Assembly: GCF_000429005.1 (NCBI RefSeq)
Contig: NZ_AUBA01000006.1
Span: forward strand, 146,583-210,582
DNA: 64,000 bases
Reading direction: 5' to 3'
Source of the DNA: Novosphingobium acidiphilum DSM 19966
Lineage (GTDB): Bacteria; Pseudomonadota; Alphaproteobacteria; Sphingomonadales; Sphingomonadaceae
Shown here: in pieces, positions 24,163 to 32,460 of the stretch
How positions within the stretch are numbered: position 1 is the stretch's first letter
Layout of the letters: every line of letters starts with the position of its first letter
Position numbers and translations under genes: made by a program
The notes under the pieces: model-generated
Told to the model about the DNA's origin: nothing
Seen by the model: the letters and a program-made list of their open reading frames with translations, nothing else
Database searches by the model: none

Positions 24163-25782
24163 ATGGCAACTGTGGCGCAAGCCGACCCGACCGGCGCCGA
24201 CAGCCCCGGCCTGCAACGCGGGATCAGCTGGACCGGCGCGTTCTGGATCGCCAGCGGTGTGCCCGCATTGGTGCTGTTCACGATCGGCACGATTGCCGCC
24301 ACGGTCGGCACCGCATCGTGGCTGGTGTGGACGCTGTCGATCCTGTTCGGGTTTATCCAGGCGTTCAGCTATGCCGAAATTGCCGGGCTGTTTCCCAACA
24401 AGTCGGGCGGCGCCTCGGTCTATGGCGCGGTGGCCTGGGCGCGCTATTCCAAGCTGTTTGCGCCGGTCTCGGTGTGGTGCAACTGGCTGGCGTGGTCGCC
24501 GGTGCTAGCGATCGGATCGGGACTGGCGGCGGGCTTTTCGCTGTCGATCCTGTTTGGTGCGGATGCCGCGATCAACACCTGGCAGGTGAACCTGGTCGAT
24601 CTGTCGGCGTTGAAGGCGGGGCTGGCGCTGCGGATCAACGCAACCTCGATCATCGGCGCGGCATTCCTGTTGATCGCCTTTGCCATCCAGCATCGCGGGA
24701 TCAGCTCGACCGCGCGCACCCAGGTCGTGCTTGGCGTGGTGGCGCTGTTGCCGCTGCTGCTGATCGGGCTGGTGCCGTTGCTGACCGGCGATCTGCCACG
24801 GCACAATATCTGGCCGGTGATGCCGCTGGGCCATGATGGTGCCGGGCACCCGGTCAACGGGCACTGGAATGCCATGGGCATCTCGATCTTCATGGGCGGA
24901 CTGTTTGTCGCGGCATGGTCGACCTACGGGTTTGAAACGGCGGTGTGCTACACGCGCGAATTCCGCAATCCGGCCACCGATACGTTCAAGGCGATCATGG
25001 CGTCGGGGCTGTTGTGCATCGTGGTGTTCACGCTCGTGCCGATCAGTTTCCAGGGCGTGCTGGGGCTTGACGGCATGCTGTCACCCGACATTGCCAACAA
25101 CATGGGCGTGGGCAAAGCCATGGCCGGCATGATCAAGGCCGGTCCGGTGGTGGGCAATGTGATCGTGGTGATGATGATCCTGGCGCTGCTGCTGGCGATC
25201 ATCATGTCGATGGCGGGGTCTTCGCGTACGCTGTACCAGGCTTCTGCGGATGGCTGGCTGCCCAAATATCTCAGCCGGGTGAACCATGCCGGTGCGCCAA
25301 CCGCGGCGATGTGGACCGACCTGGGGTTCAACCTGATCCTGTTGTCGATGTCGGACTATGTGTTCGTGCTTGGCGTGTCGAACGTCTGCTATATCCTGTT
25401 CAACTTTCTCAATCTGAATTCGGCGTGGATCCACCGCATGGATCGGCCATCGTGGGAACGCCCCTATCGCGCGCCGACGCTGCTGCTGGGGGCCGGCACG
25501 GTGCTGTCGTTCGTCAATCTGGCGCTGATGGGGGTGGGGGCCGACATGCTGGGCAAGGGAACGCTTTATACCGGCTTTGTCTGCGTCGCGCTGATCCTGC
25601 CGGTGTTTGCCTGGCGGCATTACGTGGTCGACAAGGGCCGCTTTCCCGAAGACATGGTCGATGATCTGCACCTGCGACCCGAACCGGGGGTCAAGACCGG
25701 CGCAGGGTATTTGCCGCATCTGACCGTGGTTGCGGGGCTTGGCGTGGTGGCCATCAGCCACTGGCTGGCGGTCTTGCCCTGA
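24163..25782 (+). CDS. APC-family permease of the tmm-tdm unit
   Basis: This 539-residue inner-membrane transporter has ~12-14 predicted helices and amino-acid-permease features (FIQAFSYAEIAGLFPNKSGG; WSTYGFETAVCYTREFRNP). It begins 22 bases after tdm with AAAGGA ahead of the ATG at 24163. Permeases of this class accompany tmm/tdm in other methylamine users. Import of TMA, TMAO or DMA is therefore likely. It is the second such permease in the island and is not closely similar to the one at 14,322. Confidence 0.82.
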   Translation: MATVAQADPTGADSPGLQRGISWTGAFWIASGVPALVLFTIGTIAATVGTASWLVWTLSILFGFIQAFSYAEIAGLFPNKSGGASVYGAVAWARYSKLFAPVSVWCNWLAWSPVLAIGSGLAAGFSLSILFGADAAINTWQVNLVDLSALKAGLALRINATSIIGAAFLLIAFAIQHRGISSTARTQVVLGVVALLPLLLIGLVPLLTGDLPRHNIWPVMPLGHDGAGHPVNGHWNAMGISIFMGGLFVAAWSTYGFETAVCYTREFRNPATDTFKAIMASGLLCIVVFTLVPISFQGVLGLDGMLSPDIANNMGVGKAMAGMIKAGPVVGNVIVVMMILALLLAIIMSMAGSSRTLYQASADGWLPKYLSRVNHAGAPTAAMWTDLGFNLILLSMSDYVFVLGVSNVCYILFNFLNLNSAWIHRMDRPSWERPYRAPTLLLGAGTVLSFVNLALMGVGADMLGKGTLYTGFVCVALILPVFAWRHYVVDKGRFPEDMVDDLHLRPEPGVKTGAGYLPHLTVVAGLGVVAISHWLAVLP

Positions 25783-25941
25783 TCGGGCCGGTGCCGGGGG
25801 TATATTCCGAACCTATGCGCCATCGGGCAGGCGCCTAAAGGGGGGCCGAAGGCCAGAGCCTGATCCCGCCAGACCAACGGTTCAACAGGGCCATGGGTGC
25901 GGGCGCTCTGGCGTCTTCTCCGCCTGTTGGAGCGCCTTGCC

Positions 25942-26622
25942 ATGACCCGTATTCTCAAAACTTCGCCCGCGCTGGGCTTGATTGCCGTGCTTGCGGCTGG
26001 GCTGTTGTCCACCACCGCGCATGCCGGCGAAGAAACCCGCGCCGAAGCCGCGATTGCCGAAGCCAGCGGCAAGATCGACGCCGGCGACAAGGCCGGCGTG
26101 GGCACCGCTGCACCGGACATGCAGCGCCAGGCGCGCGAAGCGCTGATGTCGGCACAGGATTTGCTGACCCACCACAAAAAGGTCGAGGCGCTGGCCGCTG
26201 CGCATCATGCCAGCGACCTTGCCGATCAGGCGATCGTTGTGGCCAATGCCCGCAAGACCGACGCCGATCGCACCCGCCGCGATGACCAGCGCTCGACCGA
26301 GGCCGCCGCCACGCAATCGGCGACGATGGCCAACATGCGCGCCAATTCGGCCGAAGCGGCCACCGACGCCGCCAACCAGCGCGCCGACGCGGCCGAACGG
26401 TCAAGCGCGGCTGCCAATGCGCAGGCCGACGCCATGCGCAATGCCCCTCCGCCAGTCGTGGCGCCCACCACCACCACGGTCGAACTGACCCAGCACGACG
26501 AACCGGCACCGATGTCGCACACACCCGTGCACCACCTGCATCACAAGGTGGTGCATCACGCCAAACACCCGGCTCCGGTGAAAACCACCACCACCGCGAC
26601 CGTGACCACCACCCACAACTGA
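25942..26622 (+). CDS. Exported coiled-coil, histidine-tailed protein
   Basis: This is a 226-residue predicted periplasmic protein. A signal peptide (residues 1-28, ending TTAHA) precedes an alanine-rich helical region resembling DUF4398-type proteins, with repeats such as AANQRADAAERSSAAANAQAD (residues ~135-155, quoted in part). The low-complexity tail is rich in His and Thr (HHLHHKVVHHAKH, then TTTTATVTTT). The first of five small genes with envelope or stress character. The function is not known. The tail might bind metal. Confidence 0.65.
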   Translation: MTRILKTSPALGLIAVLAAGLLSTTAHAGEETRAEAAIAEASGKIDAGDKAGVGTAAPDMQRQAREALMSAQDLLTHHKKVEALAAAHHASDLADQAIVVANARKTDADRTRRDDQRSTEAAATQSATMANMRANSAEAATDAANQRADAAERSSAAANAQADAMRNAPPPVVAPTTTTVELTQHDEPAPMSHTPVHHLHHKVVHHAKHPAPVKTTTTATVTTTHN

Positions 26623-26656
26623 CGGGGTCCGGCGCACCAACAAGGGAGATACAAGG

Positions 26657-27022
26657 ATGTCCAACTTTGTTCTTGCCGCTGCGTTGGCAGTACCCTTGTG
26701 GCTGGCAGGCGCCGCATCGCCTGCACACGCCCAGAACAGCGTGGCCAATCCGGTCGGTGCGGTGGAATTGCAGGCCAATCCGGTCGGGGCGGGGGCCAAT
26801 GCAGCGGTCCCGCCGGTGCCTGCCACAGCCGACAGCCGGGTGCCGGCCGCCATGCCGGCCGATCCGACCTACCATGGCGGGCCTTACACCGGCGCGCTGA
26901 CCCCGCCGCCGGTGTCTGTCATGCACAAGACCTATCCCCCGTGCACCGGGCGCTTGCGCGATAACTGCATCAATCCGGGCCAGGCCATGCGCAAGACCCG
27001 CACGTCATCGCCCACCCACTGA
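26657..27022 (+). CDS. Small secreted protein of unknown function
   Basis: This 121-residue predicted exported protein has a signal peptide MSNFVLAAALAVPLWLAGAASPAHA (residues 1-25, quoted in part). It is followed by a proline/alanine-rich body with a short repeat (NPVGAVELQANPVGAGAN) and two cysteines (PPCTGRLRDNCINPG). A GGGAGA ribosome-binding site precedes the ATG. No family is recognised. It lies between other small envelope-type genes on the same strand. Confidence 0.6.
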   Translation: MSNFVLAAALAVPLWLAGAASPAHAQNSVANPVGAVELQANPVGAGANAAVPPVPATADSRVPAAMPADPTYHGGPYTGALTPPPVSVMHKTYPPCTGRLRDNCINPGQAMRKTRTSSPTH

Positions 27023-27041
27023 CCAACAGGAACCCGTGACA

Positions 27042-27218
27042 ATGGACAAGGACCGGATTGCCGGAACCGCCAGGGAAGCGAGGGGCGCGGCTGAAGAAGC
27101 CCTGGGTAAGCTGACCGGCGATGCCAGGCTTGAGGCCAAGGGCAAGGCCGACAAACTGGCGGGCAAGATCCAGAACGCGATCGGCGCACTGAAAGATACG
27201 GCGGGCCACAAACCCTGA
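27042..27218 (+). CDS. CsbD-family stress protein
   Basis: This 58-residue hydrophilic helical protein begins MDKDRIAGTAREARGAAEEALG and ends GALKDTAGHKP. It shows the CsbD pattern of Gly-spaced Lys/Ala helices (KLTGDARLEAKGKADKLAGK, residues ~24-43). CsbD-like proteins are induced by general stress in many bacteria, but their activity is unknown. An AGGAAC sequence lies 8 bases before the start. Confidence 0.85.
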   Translation: MDKDRIAGTAREARGAAEEALGKLTGDARLEAKGKADKLAGKIQNAIGALKDTAGHKP

Positions 27219-27246
27219 CCCGGCCCGATCGTTCAAGGAAACATGC

Positions 27247-27393
27247 ATGCTCTATACCATCGCGTGGATACTGCTGGTGTTGTGGGTGCTCGATTTCCTG
27301 GTGTTTCACCTGGCCGGTGGCCTGATCCACCTGGTTCTGGTCGTGGCGGTGATCGTGTTCCTGGTGGGGTTTGTGCGCGGTAGGCTGCGCTGA
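27247..27393 (+). CDS. Tiny membrane protein (lmo0937-like)
   Basis: This 48-residue protein of two predicted membrane helices starts MLYTIAWILLVLWVLDFLVF and ends VFLVGFVRGRLR. It resembles the very small lmo0937-type membrane proteins that often neighbour csbD and other stress genes. An AAGGAA site precedes the ATG by seven bases. It ends six bases before the next gene. The function is unknown. Confidence 0.72.
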   Translation: MLYTIAWILLVLWVLDFLVFHLAGGLIHLVLVVAVIVFLVGFVRGRLR

Positions 27394-27399
27394 TCGGTC

Positions 27400-27915
27400 A
27401 TGCCGCCATCGCCTCCGGCTATGATCGATCCGGCCGAAATCGGCCAGACCACCGCACGCCTGCGGCAGGCGCACCGTCTTGAAGCCAGCCTGTTGCAGCA
27501 CGCGGTCGATCGGGCCACGGCGGTGATCGGCTGGCCCGGGTTTGTCGTGGTGCTAAGTTTGGCGATGTGCGGCTGGATCGGGGTCAATCTGGTGATGGCG
27601 CGTCCGTTCGACCCGCCTCCGTTTGCAGCGCTGGCTACGGCGATGTCGGGCGGTGCGCTGGTCGTCGCCGCGTTGATCCTGACCACACAACGCCGCGAAG
27701 ACAAGCTGGCCGATTATCGCGCGCAGCTGATCCTGGAACTGTCGATCGCCAACGACCAGAAAATCGCCAAGATTATCGAACTGCTTGAAGAAAGCCGCCG
27801 CGACAATCCCGCGATCAGCAATCGTATCGACGATCAGGCGCAGGCAATGTCGACGCCGTCCGATGCCACCGCCGTGCTCGAGGCGATCAAGGAAATGGGC
27901 GAGGGCAGCGCGTGA
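27400..27915 (+). CDS. DUF1003-family membrane protein
   Basis: This is a 171-residue protein with two membrane helices at about 43-62 and 78-94. A conserved stretch just after the second helix (LTTQRREDKLADYRAQLILELSIANDQKIAKIIELLEE, residues ~95-132, quoted in part) is characteristic of DUF1003. Some DUF1003 members have been linked to cyclic-nucleotide or stress responses, but function is unsettled. Its stop abuts the convergent LysR gene. Confidence 0.78.
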   Translation: MPPSPPAMIDPAEIGQTTARLRQAHRLEASLLQHAVDRATAVIGWPGFVVVLSLAMCGWIGVNLVMARPFDPPPFAALATAMSGGALVVAALILTTQRREDKLADYRAQLILELSIANDQKIAKIIELLEESRRDNPAISNRIDDQAQAMSTPSDATAVLEAIKEMGEGSA

Positions 27916-27918
27916 TCG

Positions 27919-28836
27919 TCACCCGATCGCGTGGTTCCACGGTGCCGGTGCCAGTTTGCGCGCCAGAAAATCGATCAGCACGCGCACCCGCGCCGGGCGT
28001 TCGCGGCCGGGCGGGGTGACCAGGCTGAGCGCGATATCGGGCACGCGCCAATCGGGCATCACTTCGGCCAGCGCGCCGCTGGCGAGATGGTCCCACACCA
28101 TGAAATCGGGCTGTACCGCCAGCCCCTGGCCAGCCAGCAGCGCAGGCGTCAGCGCGTCGGCATTGTTGGCCGCCATGCGCCCGTGCACCGTGGCGGTGTA
28201 ATCGCCTTCGTCGGCATGCGAAAAGCGCCACGTTTCGGGGCTGTCAAGCTGGGTATAGAGCAGCGCATGATGCGCCGACAGATCACGCGGATGGGTCGGT
28301 GCGCCGTGGCGGGCCATATAGGCGGGGGCTGCCACCAGCGGGCGCCGCACGGTCCCCAGCCGGCGCGCCCGCAGCGATGAATCCGCCAGCCCGGCAATCC
28401 GCACCACCAGGTCATGCCCGCCCGCGATGACATCGACACGCGCGTCGGACAGATCGAGTTCAACCGCAACATCGCCGTACCGGTCCAGAAATTCGGGCAG
28501 GATCGGCACGACATGGCGCAATCCAAAGCTCATCGGCAGGGCCAGCCGGACCAGCCCGCGCGGCACATCGCCCTCGGCGCGCGCCTGCGTCTCGGCCGCG
28601 GTACCGTCGGCCAGGATGCGGCGCGCACGGTCAAGCGCGCTGCGGCCGCTTTGCGTCAGCGCGATACGGCGGCTGGTGCGGTGCAGCAGCGGCACGCCCA
28701 GCCGCGTTTCTAGCCGGCTGATCGCCTTGGACACCGTGGGGCGCGACAGCCCCAGCGTGTCGGCCGCGGCGGCAAACGATCCGGTATCGACCACTTGCGC
28801 AAAGATTGCCCAGGCTTCGAGATCGGGCAGGCGCAT
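27919..28836 (-). CDS. LysR-family transcriptional regulator
   Basis: This 305-residue regulator has an N-terminal winged helix (residues 1-65, SFAAAADTLGLSRPTVSKAI with the family's ISRLETRLGVPLLHRTSR) and a type 2 periplasmic-binding-like effector domain. It is divergent from a pirin gene with a 114-base control region containing two dyads. LysR-pirin pairs are common. It probably controls the two pirin genes in response to an unknown effector. Confidence 0.88.
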   Translation of the reverse strand: MRLPDLEAWAIFAQVVDTGSFAAAADTLGLSRPTVSKAISRLETRLGVPLLHRTSRRIALTQSGRSALDRARRILADGTAAETQARAEGDVPRGLVRLALPMSFGLRHVVPILPEFLDRYGDVAVELDLSDARVDVIAGGHDLVVRIAGLADSSLRARRLGTVRRPLVAAPAYMARHGAPTHPRDLSAHHALLYTQLDSPETWRFSHADEGDYTATVHGRMAANNADALTPALLAGQGLAVQPDFMVWDHLASGALAEVMPDWRVPDIALSLVTPPGRERPARVRVLIDFLARKLAPAPWNHAIG

Positions 28837-28841
28837 TGATA

Positions 28842-28907
28842 AAATTCCTTCATCGGTGAATTTCCATCATTGCCATTTTATTCCACGTGCCAAGCCCTAG
28901 ATTGGCA
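28842..28907. promoter_or_regulatory. LysR-pirin intergenic operators
   Basis: Two inverted repeats lie between the divergent genes. They are AAATTC-N10-GAATTT at 28842-28863 and TGCCAA-N8-TTGGCA at 28888-28907. Their centres are 45 bases apart, a spacing typical of LysR recognition and activation sites. Binding by the divergently encoded LysR protein is inferred from geometry. Confidence 0.55.
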
Positions 28908-28950
28908 GCAACACGCCGCGACACACATCCCGGCGATCTGGAGACTTACG

Positions 28951-29649
28951 ATGATCGAATTGCGGCCCTTTGCCGGTATCGGCCATGCGCATCATGGTTG
29001 GCTGGATGCCCGCCACCATTTCTCGTTTGCCGATTATCACGACCCGGCGCGGATGCAGTGGGGCAACTTGCGCGTGTGGAACGATGATACGATCGCGGCG
29101 CAAAGCGGATTTCCACCCCACCCCCACCGCGACATGGAAATCGTGACGTATGTGCGCACCGGCGCGATCACCCACCAGGACAGCCTGGGCAACAAGGGCC
29201 GCACCGCGGCAGGCGATGTGCAGGTGATGAGCGCCGGCACCGGGATTACCCATGCCGAATACAATATCGAGGACGAGGCGACGACGCTGTTCCAGATCTG
29301 GATCATGCCGACCCGTCGCGGCGAAGCCCCCGGCTGGGGCGCGCGCCAGTTTCCCAAAGGCGATCGGTCGGGGCAACTGGTGGTTCTGGCCAGCGGTTAT
29401 GCGCAGGACAAGGACGCGCTGCCGATCCGCACCGAAGCGCGGCTGGTCGCGGGCACGATCCGCGCGGGAGAATCGGTGACCTATCCGTTGGGGGCAGAGC
29501 GCAAGGGATATCTGGTGCCGGCCACCGGGCGCATTGCGGTCAATGGCATTGAAGCCAATGCGCGTGACGGTGTGGCGATCGCGGACGAGGAAACGATCAC
29601 CATCACCGCACTGGACGAGGCCGAAGTCGTGCTTGTCGACACGCTGTAG
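28951..29649 (+). CDS. Pirin-family bicupin protein
   Basis: This 232-residue cupin protein has the pirin metal site in its N-terminal domain (FPPHPHRDMEIVTYV and GTGITHAEYN). Some pirins have quercetin-2,3-dioxygenase activity or act as redox-sensing cofactors. The ATG at 28951 (MIELRPFAGIGHAHHGWLDA) follows a GGAGA site. Divergent from LysR and followed 44 bases later by a second pirin gene. Confidence 0.87.
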   Translation: MIELRPFAGIGHAHHGWLDARHHFSFADYHDPARMQWGNLRVWNDDTIAAQSGFPPHPHRDMEIVTYVRTGAITHQDSLGNKGRTAAGDVQVMSAGTGITHAEYNIEDEATTLFQIWIMPTRRGEAPGWGARQFPKGDRSGQLVVLASGYAQDKDALPIRTEARLVAGTIRAGESVTYPLGAERKGYLVPATGRIAVNGIEANARDGVAIADEETITITALDEAEVVLVDTL

Positions 29650-29693
29650 CCAAGCCCTGCCGACCCGCGTGAGCCCGACCAAAAGGCCTGACC

Positions 29694-30599
29694 ATGACCG
29701 AACAGCGTATCGAAACCGTGATCGTCCCGCCGTTGCGCGATCTGGGCGATGGCTTCACCGTCCGGCGTGCGCTGCCCAGCGCGCACCGGCGCATGGTCGG
29801 GCCGTTCATCTTTCTCGATGAGCTGGGTCCGATCCGGCTGGTTGGGGATCAGGCACTCGATGTGCGGCCGCACCCGCATATCGGCCTCGCCACGATCACC
29901 CATCTGATCGAAGGCGAAATTCTGCACCGCGATTCGCTGGGTTCGGTGCAGGCGATCCGCCCCGGCGCGGTCAACTGGATGACCGCCGGGCGCGGGATCG
30001 TCCATTCCGAACGCAGCCCTGCTGCCGCGCGCGGGATTGGCGCCGGGCTCCATGCGATCCAGCTGTGGGTGGCATTGCCTGCTGCGCACGAGGAAATGGC
30101 GCCCGCATTCCACCATCATCCGGCGCACACGCTGCCGGTGGCCCGGGATCGCGGCGCACAGCTGGCGCTGCTGGCAGGCGAAGCCGACGGCATGATTGCA
30201 CCGGTGGCCACCACCTCCGACATGATCCTGGCCGAACTGATGCTGGACGCGCAGGCGCGCTATGCCTTTGCCGCCACGCATGTGGAACGCGCGGTTTATG
30301 TGGTGACGGGCACGATCCGGGTTGAAGGGCAGGACGGCGCCTTTGCGGCCGGGCAACTCGTGGTGCTCAAGCCCGGCGCAGCGGTTGTGCTGGCGGCCGA
30401 TACCCCAAGCCGCCTGATGCTGGTGGGCGGTGAACCGTTTCCCGAAAAGCGTCAGGTGTTCTGGAACTTCGTCTCGTCACGCGCCGACCGCATCGAGCAG
30501 GCCAAGGACGATTGGCGCGAAGGCCGGTTCGACACGGTGCCCGACGAACATGAATTCATCCCCCTGCCGCCTGATGTGCCCGGCGCGCGAATCGTGTGA
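29694..30599 (+). CDS. Pirin-family protein with C-terminal pirin domain
   Basis: This 301-residue protein has the typical pirin N-domain (RPHPHIGLATITHLIEGEIL, then TAGRGIVHSERS, metal-ligand histidines) and a C-terminal pirin domain that includes GGEPFPEKRQVFWNFVSS. It is longer than and clearly different from the preceding pirin, so the pair is two subfamilies rather than a recent duplication. Probably co-transcribed with the first. Confidence 0.87.
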   Translation: MTEQRIETVIVPPLRDLGDGFTVRRALPSAHRRMVGPFIFLDELGPIRLVGDQALDVRPHPHIGLATITHLIEGEILHRDSLGSVQAIRPGAVNWMTAGRGIVHSERSPAAARGIGAGLHAIQLWVALPAAHEEMAPAFHHHPAHTLPVARDRGAQLALLAGEADGMIAPVATTSDMILAELMLDAQARYAFAATHVERAVYVVTGTIRVEGQDGAFAAGQLVVLKPGAAVVLAADTPSRLMLVGGEPFPEKRQVFWNFVSSRADRIEQAKDDWREGRFDTVPDEHEFIPLPPDVPGARIV

Positions 30600-30625
30600 C
30601 ACCGCGCCGCCCATCGCGCGCACAT

Positions 30626-31429
30626 TCAGGCCAGGGTGTTGCGCGCCAGCGTGGTGCCTGCGCGCCACGACACGCCGACTTCGTGCCAGTATCCGGCGAT
30701 TTTTTCCTGCGGGGCGATATCGAGCAGTTCCTCGACCGGCGAAGCGAAATAGCCAAGGTCGAAATCGCCGGTGAAGCAGCGGCCGAAATCGACGTCAAAG
30801 CCGGACATCGTCACCACTTCGTCCAGGCTTTGCGTGCCGTCGGTTTCGATCGCGGGCAGCCAGCGGTTGTGCGCCATGGGCAGGCCATTGACGAAGCCGG
30901 GCTTGTCCGCGGCGCCGGTGATGGTAAAGCGCCCTTCGGCCAGGCGCCGGTCGTTTGCCGCCAAAGTCACCCCGAATGTGCCGCCGGGCTCCAGGCGGGG
31001 TCCGGCCTTGCCCACCACGACCGGGCGGCTCATGTGGATGCTGCCCAGTTTCTTGGGATAACCCTGGTGGATCCCGCGCAGCATCGCGAATTCCTTGTCC
31101 ACCCAGATATATACGCAGCGCGACCAGGTGCGGCCCTGGAACTTGCACCGCACGACGATGAACATTTCCTTGTACTGGACGCGCACCGGATCGAGCAGCT
31201 GCGCCGGATCGTCGCCGGTCGATTGCCAGTCGGCCCAGATTGCCGCGACCGCGCCGGGGTCTTCGTCGGCGAGCGAAAAGCCTGCGGGCAGAAGAGCTGC
31301 GATCCTGGCGGGGTCGGTGCGGTATTCGAGCGTGATCAGCTCGCCCGAATAATGCCACGGCACCGGGGGCACGATGCTGGCCTTGCCGGTCGGGGTGCGC
31401 GGATAGAACAGGCCCTGAAGATCGCTCAT
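30626..31429 (-). CDS. Acetoacetate decarboxylase family protein
   Basis: This 267-residue protein of the ADC fold has the lysine pair expected for Schiff-base chemistry (GYPKKLGSI, Lys 126/127) and conserved contacts such as YKEMFIVVRCKF. The substrate is unknown, as many members act on other beta-keto or unsaturated acids. It is divergent from an FAH-family gene with a CTTG-N8-GGCCAA element between them. A role in ring-cleavage product breakdown is therefore plausible. Confidence 0.78.
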   Translation of the reverse strand: MSDLQGLFYPRTPTGKASIVPPVPWHYSGELITLEYRTDPARIAALLPAGFSLADEDPGAVAAIWADWQSTGDDPAQLLDPVRVQYKEMFIVVRCKFQGRTWSRCVYIWVDKEFAMLRGIHQGYPKKLGSIHMSRPVVVGKAGPRLEPGGTFGVTLAANDRRLAEGRFTITGAADKPGFVNGLPMAHNRWLPAIETDGTQSLDEVVTMSGFDVDFGRCFTGDFDLGYFASPVEELLDIAPQEKIAGYWHEVGVSWRAGTTLARNTLA

Positions 31430-31481
31430 CGATAGTCCTCGTGCGGTGATCGCCTGCTTCTAGCCGATTGCCATGGCGCAG

Positions 31482-31499
31482 CTTGGCCGCAACGGCCAA
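31482..31499 (+). promoter_or_regulatory. Shared operator CTTG-N8-GGCCAA (copy 1)
   Basis: CTTG (31482-31485), eight bases and GGCCAA (31494-31499) lie in the 128-base gap between the divergent decarboxylase and FAH genes. Bases 31483-31499 also form a palindrome, TTGGCC-GCAAC-GGCCAA. The same bipartite pattern recurs at 42,995 and 44,263 beside a TonB receptor, an MFS carrier and an AraC regulator. An AraC-family binding site is inferred. Confidence 0.55.
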
Positions 31500-31557
31500 A
31501 GCCTTTCGCCCGCACATCGCGCTATGGCACGGGCAGGTTAGACAAGGACCCCAGCCC

Positions 31558-32445
31558 ATGACCGTCGAATATCGCCGCATTCTGCTTGATGGCTATCCCA
31601 TTCTGGCCACGCGCCATGGCGACGAACTGGTCACGCGCGACGGGCGCAGCGTTGGTGTCGACGATGCGGTGCATCTGGCCCCGGTCAATCCGTCAAAGAT
31701 CATCTGTGTGCATCTGAACTATATCAGCCGGGTGCGCGAATTCATCACCAGGCTGCCGCCCGCGCCGACCTATTTCCAGAAACCGCTGACCGCGCTCAAC
31801 ACGCACAAGGGTGCAGTGGTGCGCCCCGAACGCTGCAACTGGCTGAACTATGAAGGCGAGATCGCGATCGTCATCGGGCGCACCTGCCGCAACATTGCCC
31901 CCGATCAGGCGGGCGATTTCATCGCCGGCTACAGCGTGGCCAACGATTACGGGCTGCACGATTTCCGCGATACCGATGCGGGATCGATGCTGCGTGTGAA
32001 GGGATCTGACACGCTGTGCCCGATCGGCCCCGGGCTCGTCACCGGGTGGGATTTCCGCGACAAGTGGATCCGCACTTATGTCAACGGTGAAGTCCGGCAA
32101 GAGGGCAACACCAGCGAGATGGAATGGGACATGCACTATCTGGTGGCCGATATTGCGCGCACCATCACGCTGGAACCGGGCGATGTGCTGTTGTCGGGTA
32201 CGCCGGCCAACAGCCGGCCGGTGCAGCCGGGCGATGTGGTCGATGTCGAAGTCGAAGGGCTGGGCCGCCTGTCGAACACCATTGTCCATGGCCCAACCCC
32301 GATCCGCGACGATTGCGGCGCACAGCCCACCGAATCCGAAGAGGTGATCTCGACCGCGATGGGTGGCGATTGGGAATTTCGGGGTAAACGCGGGGCCCGC
32401 GGGGCGGGCGCTGCGCATTACGAATCCGCGGTGGAAGACAAGTGA
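31558..32445 (+). CDS. Fumarylacetoacetate hydrolase family protein (HpaG-like)
   Basis: This 295-residue FAH-fold enzyme has metal-site motifs NYEGEIAIVIGR and an SVANDYGLHDFRDTD stretch. It resembles the isomerase/decarboxylase of homoprotocatechuate degradation (HpaG type) and other 2-hydroxyhepta-2,4-dienedioate isomerases. ATG 31558 follows AAGGA. The AraC regulator starts 15 bases after it. The window also encodes HpaD-like and HpaE-like enzymes, which supports a meta-cleavage role. Confidence 0.8.
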   Translation: MTVEYRRILLDGYPILATRHGDELVTRDGRSVGVDDAVHLAPVNPSKIICVHLNYISRVREFITRLPPAPTYFQKPLTALNTHKGAVVRPERCNWLNYEGEIAIVIGRTCRNIAPDQAGDFIAGYSVANDYGLHDFRDTDAGSMLRVKGSDTLCPIGPGLVTGWDFRDKWIRTYVNGEVRQEGNTSEMEWDMHYLVADIARTITLEPGDVLLSGTPANSRPVQPGDVVDVEVEGLGRLSNTIVHGPTPIRDDCGAQPTESEEVISTAMGGDWEFRGKRGARGAGAAHYESAVEDK

Positions 32446-32460
32446 TCGCTTGATCCGCGC

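Noticed and set aside
21861..24311. 816-codon minus-strand frame
   Set aside because: Antisense shadow of tdm, produced by high-GC codon bias; composition is unlike a protein (His, Arg and Gln rich).
25783..25941. Possible riboswitch before the coiled-coil gene
   Set aside because: GC-rich with AGGCGCCT palindrome and other small dyads, but no known riboswitch core could be matched.
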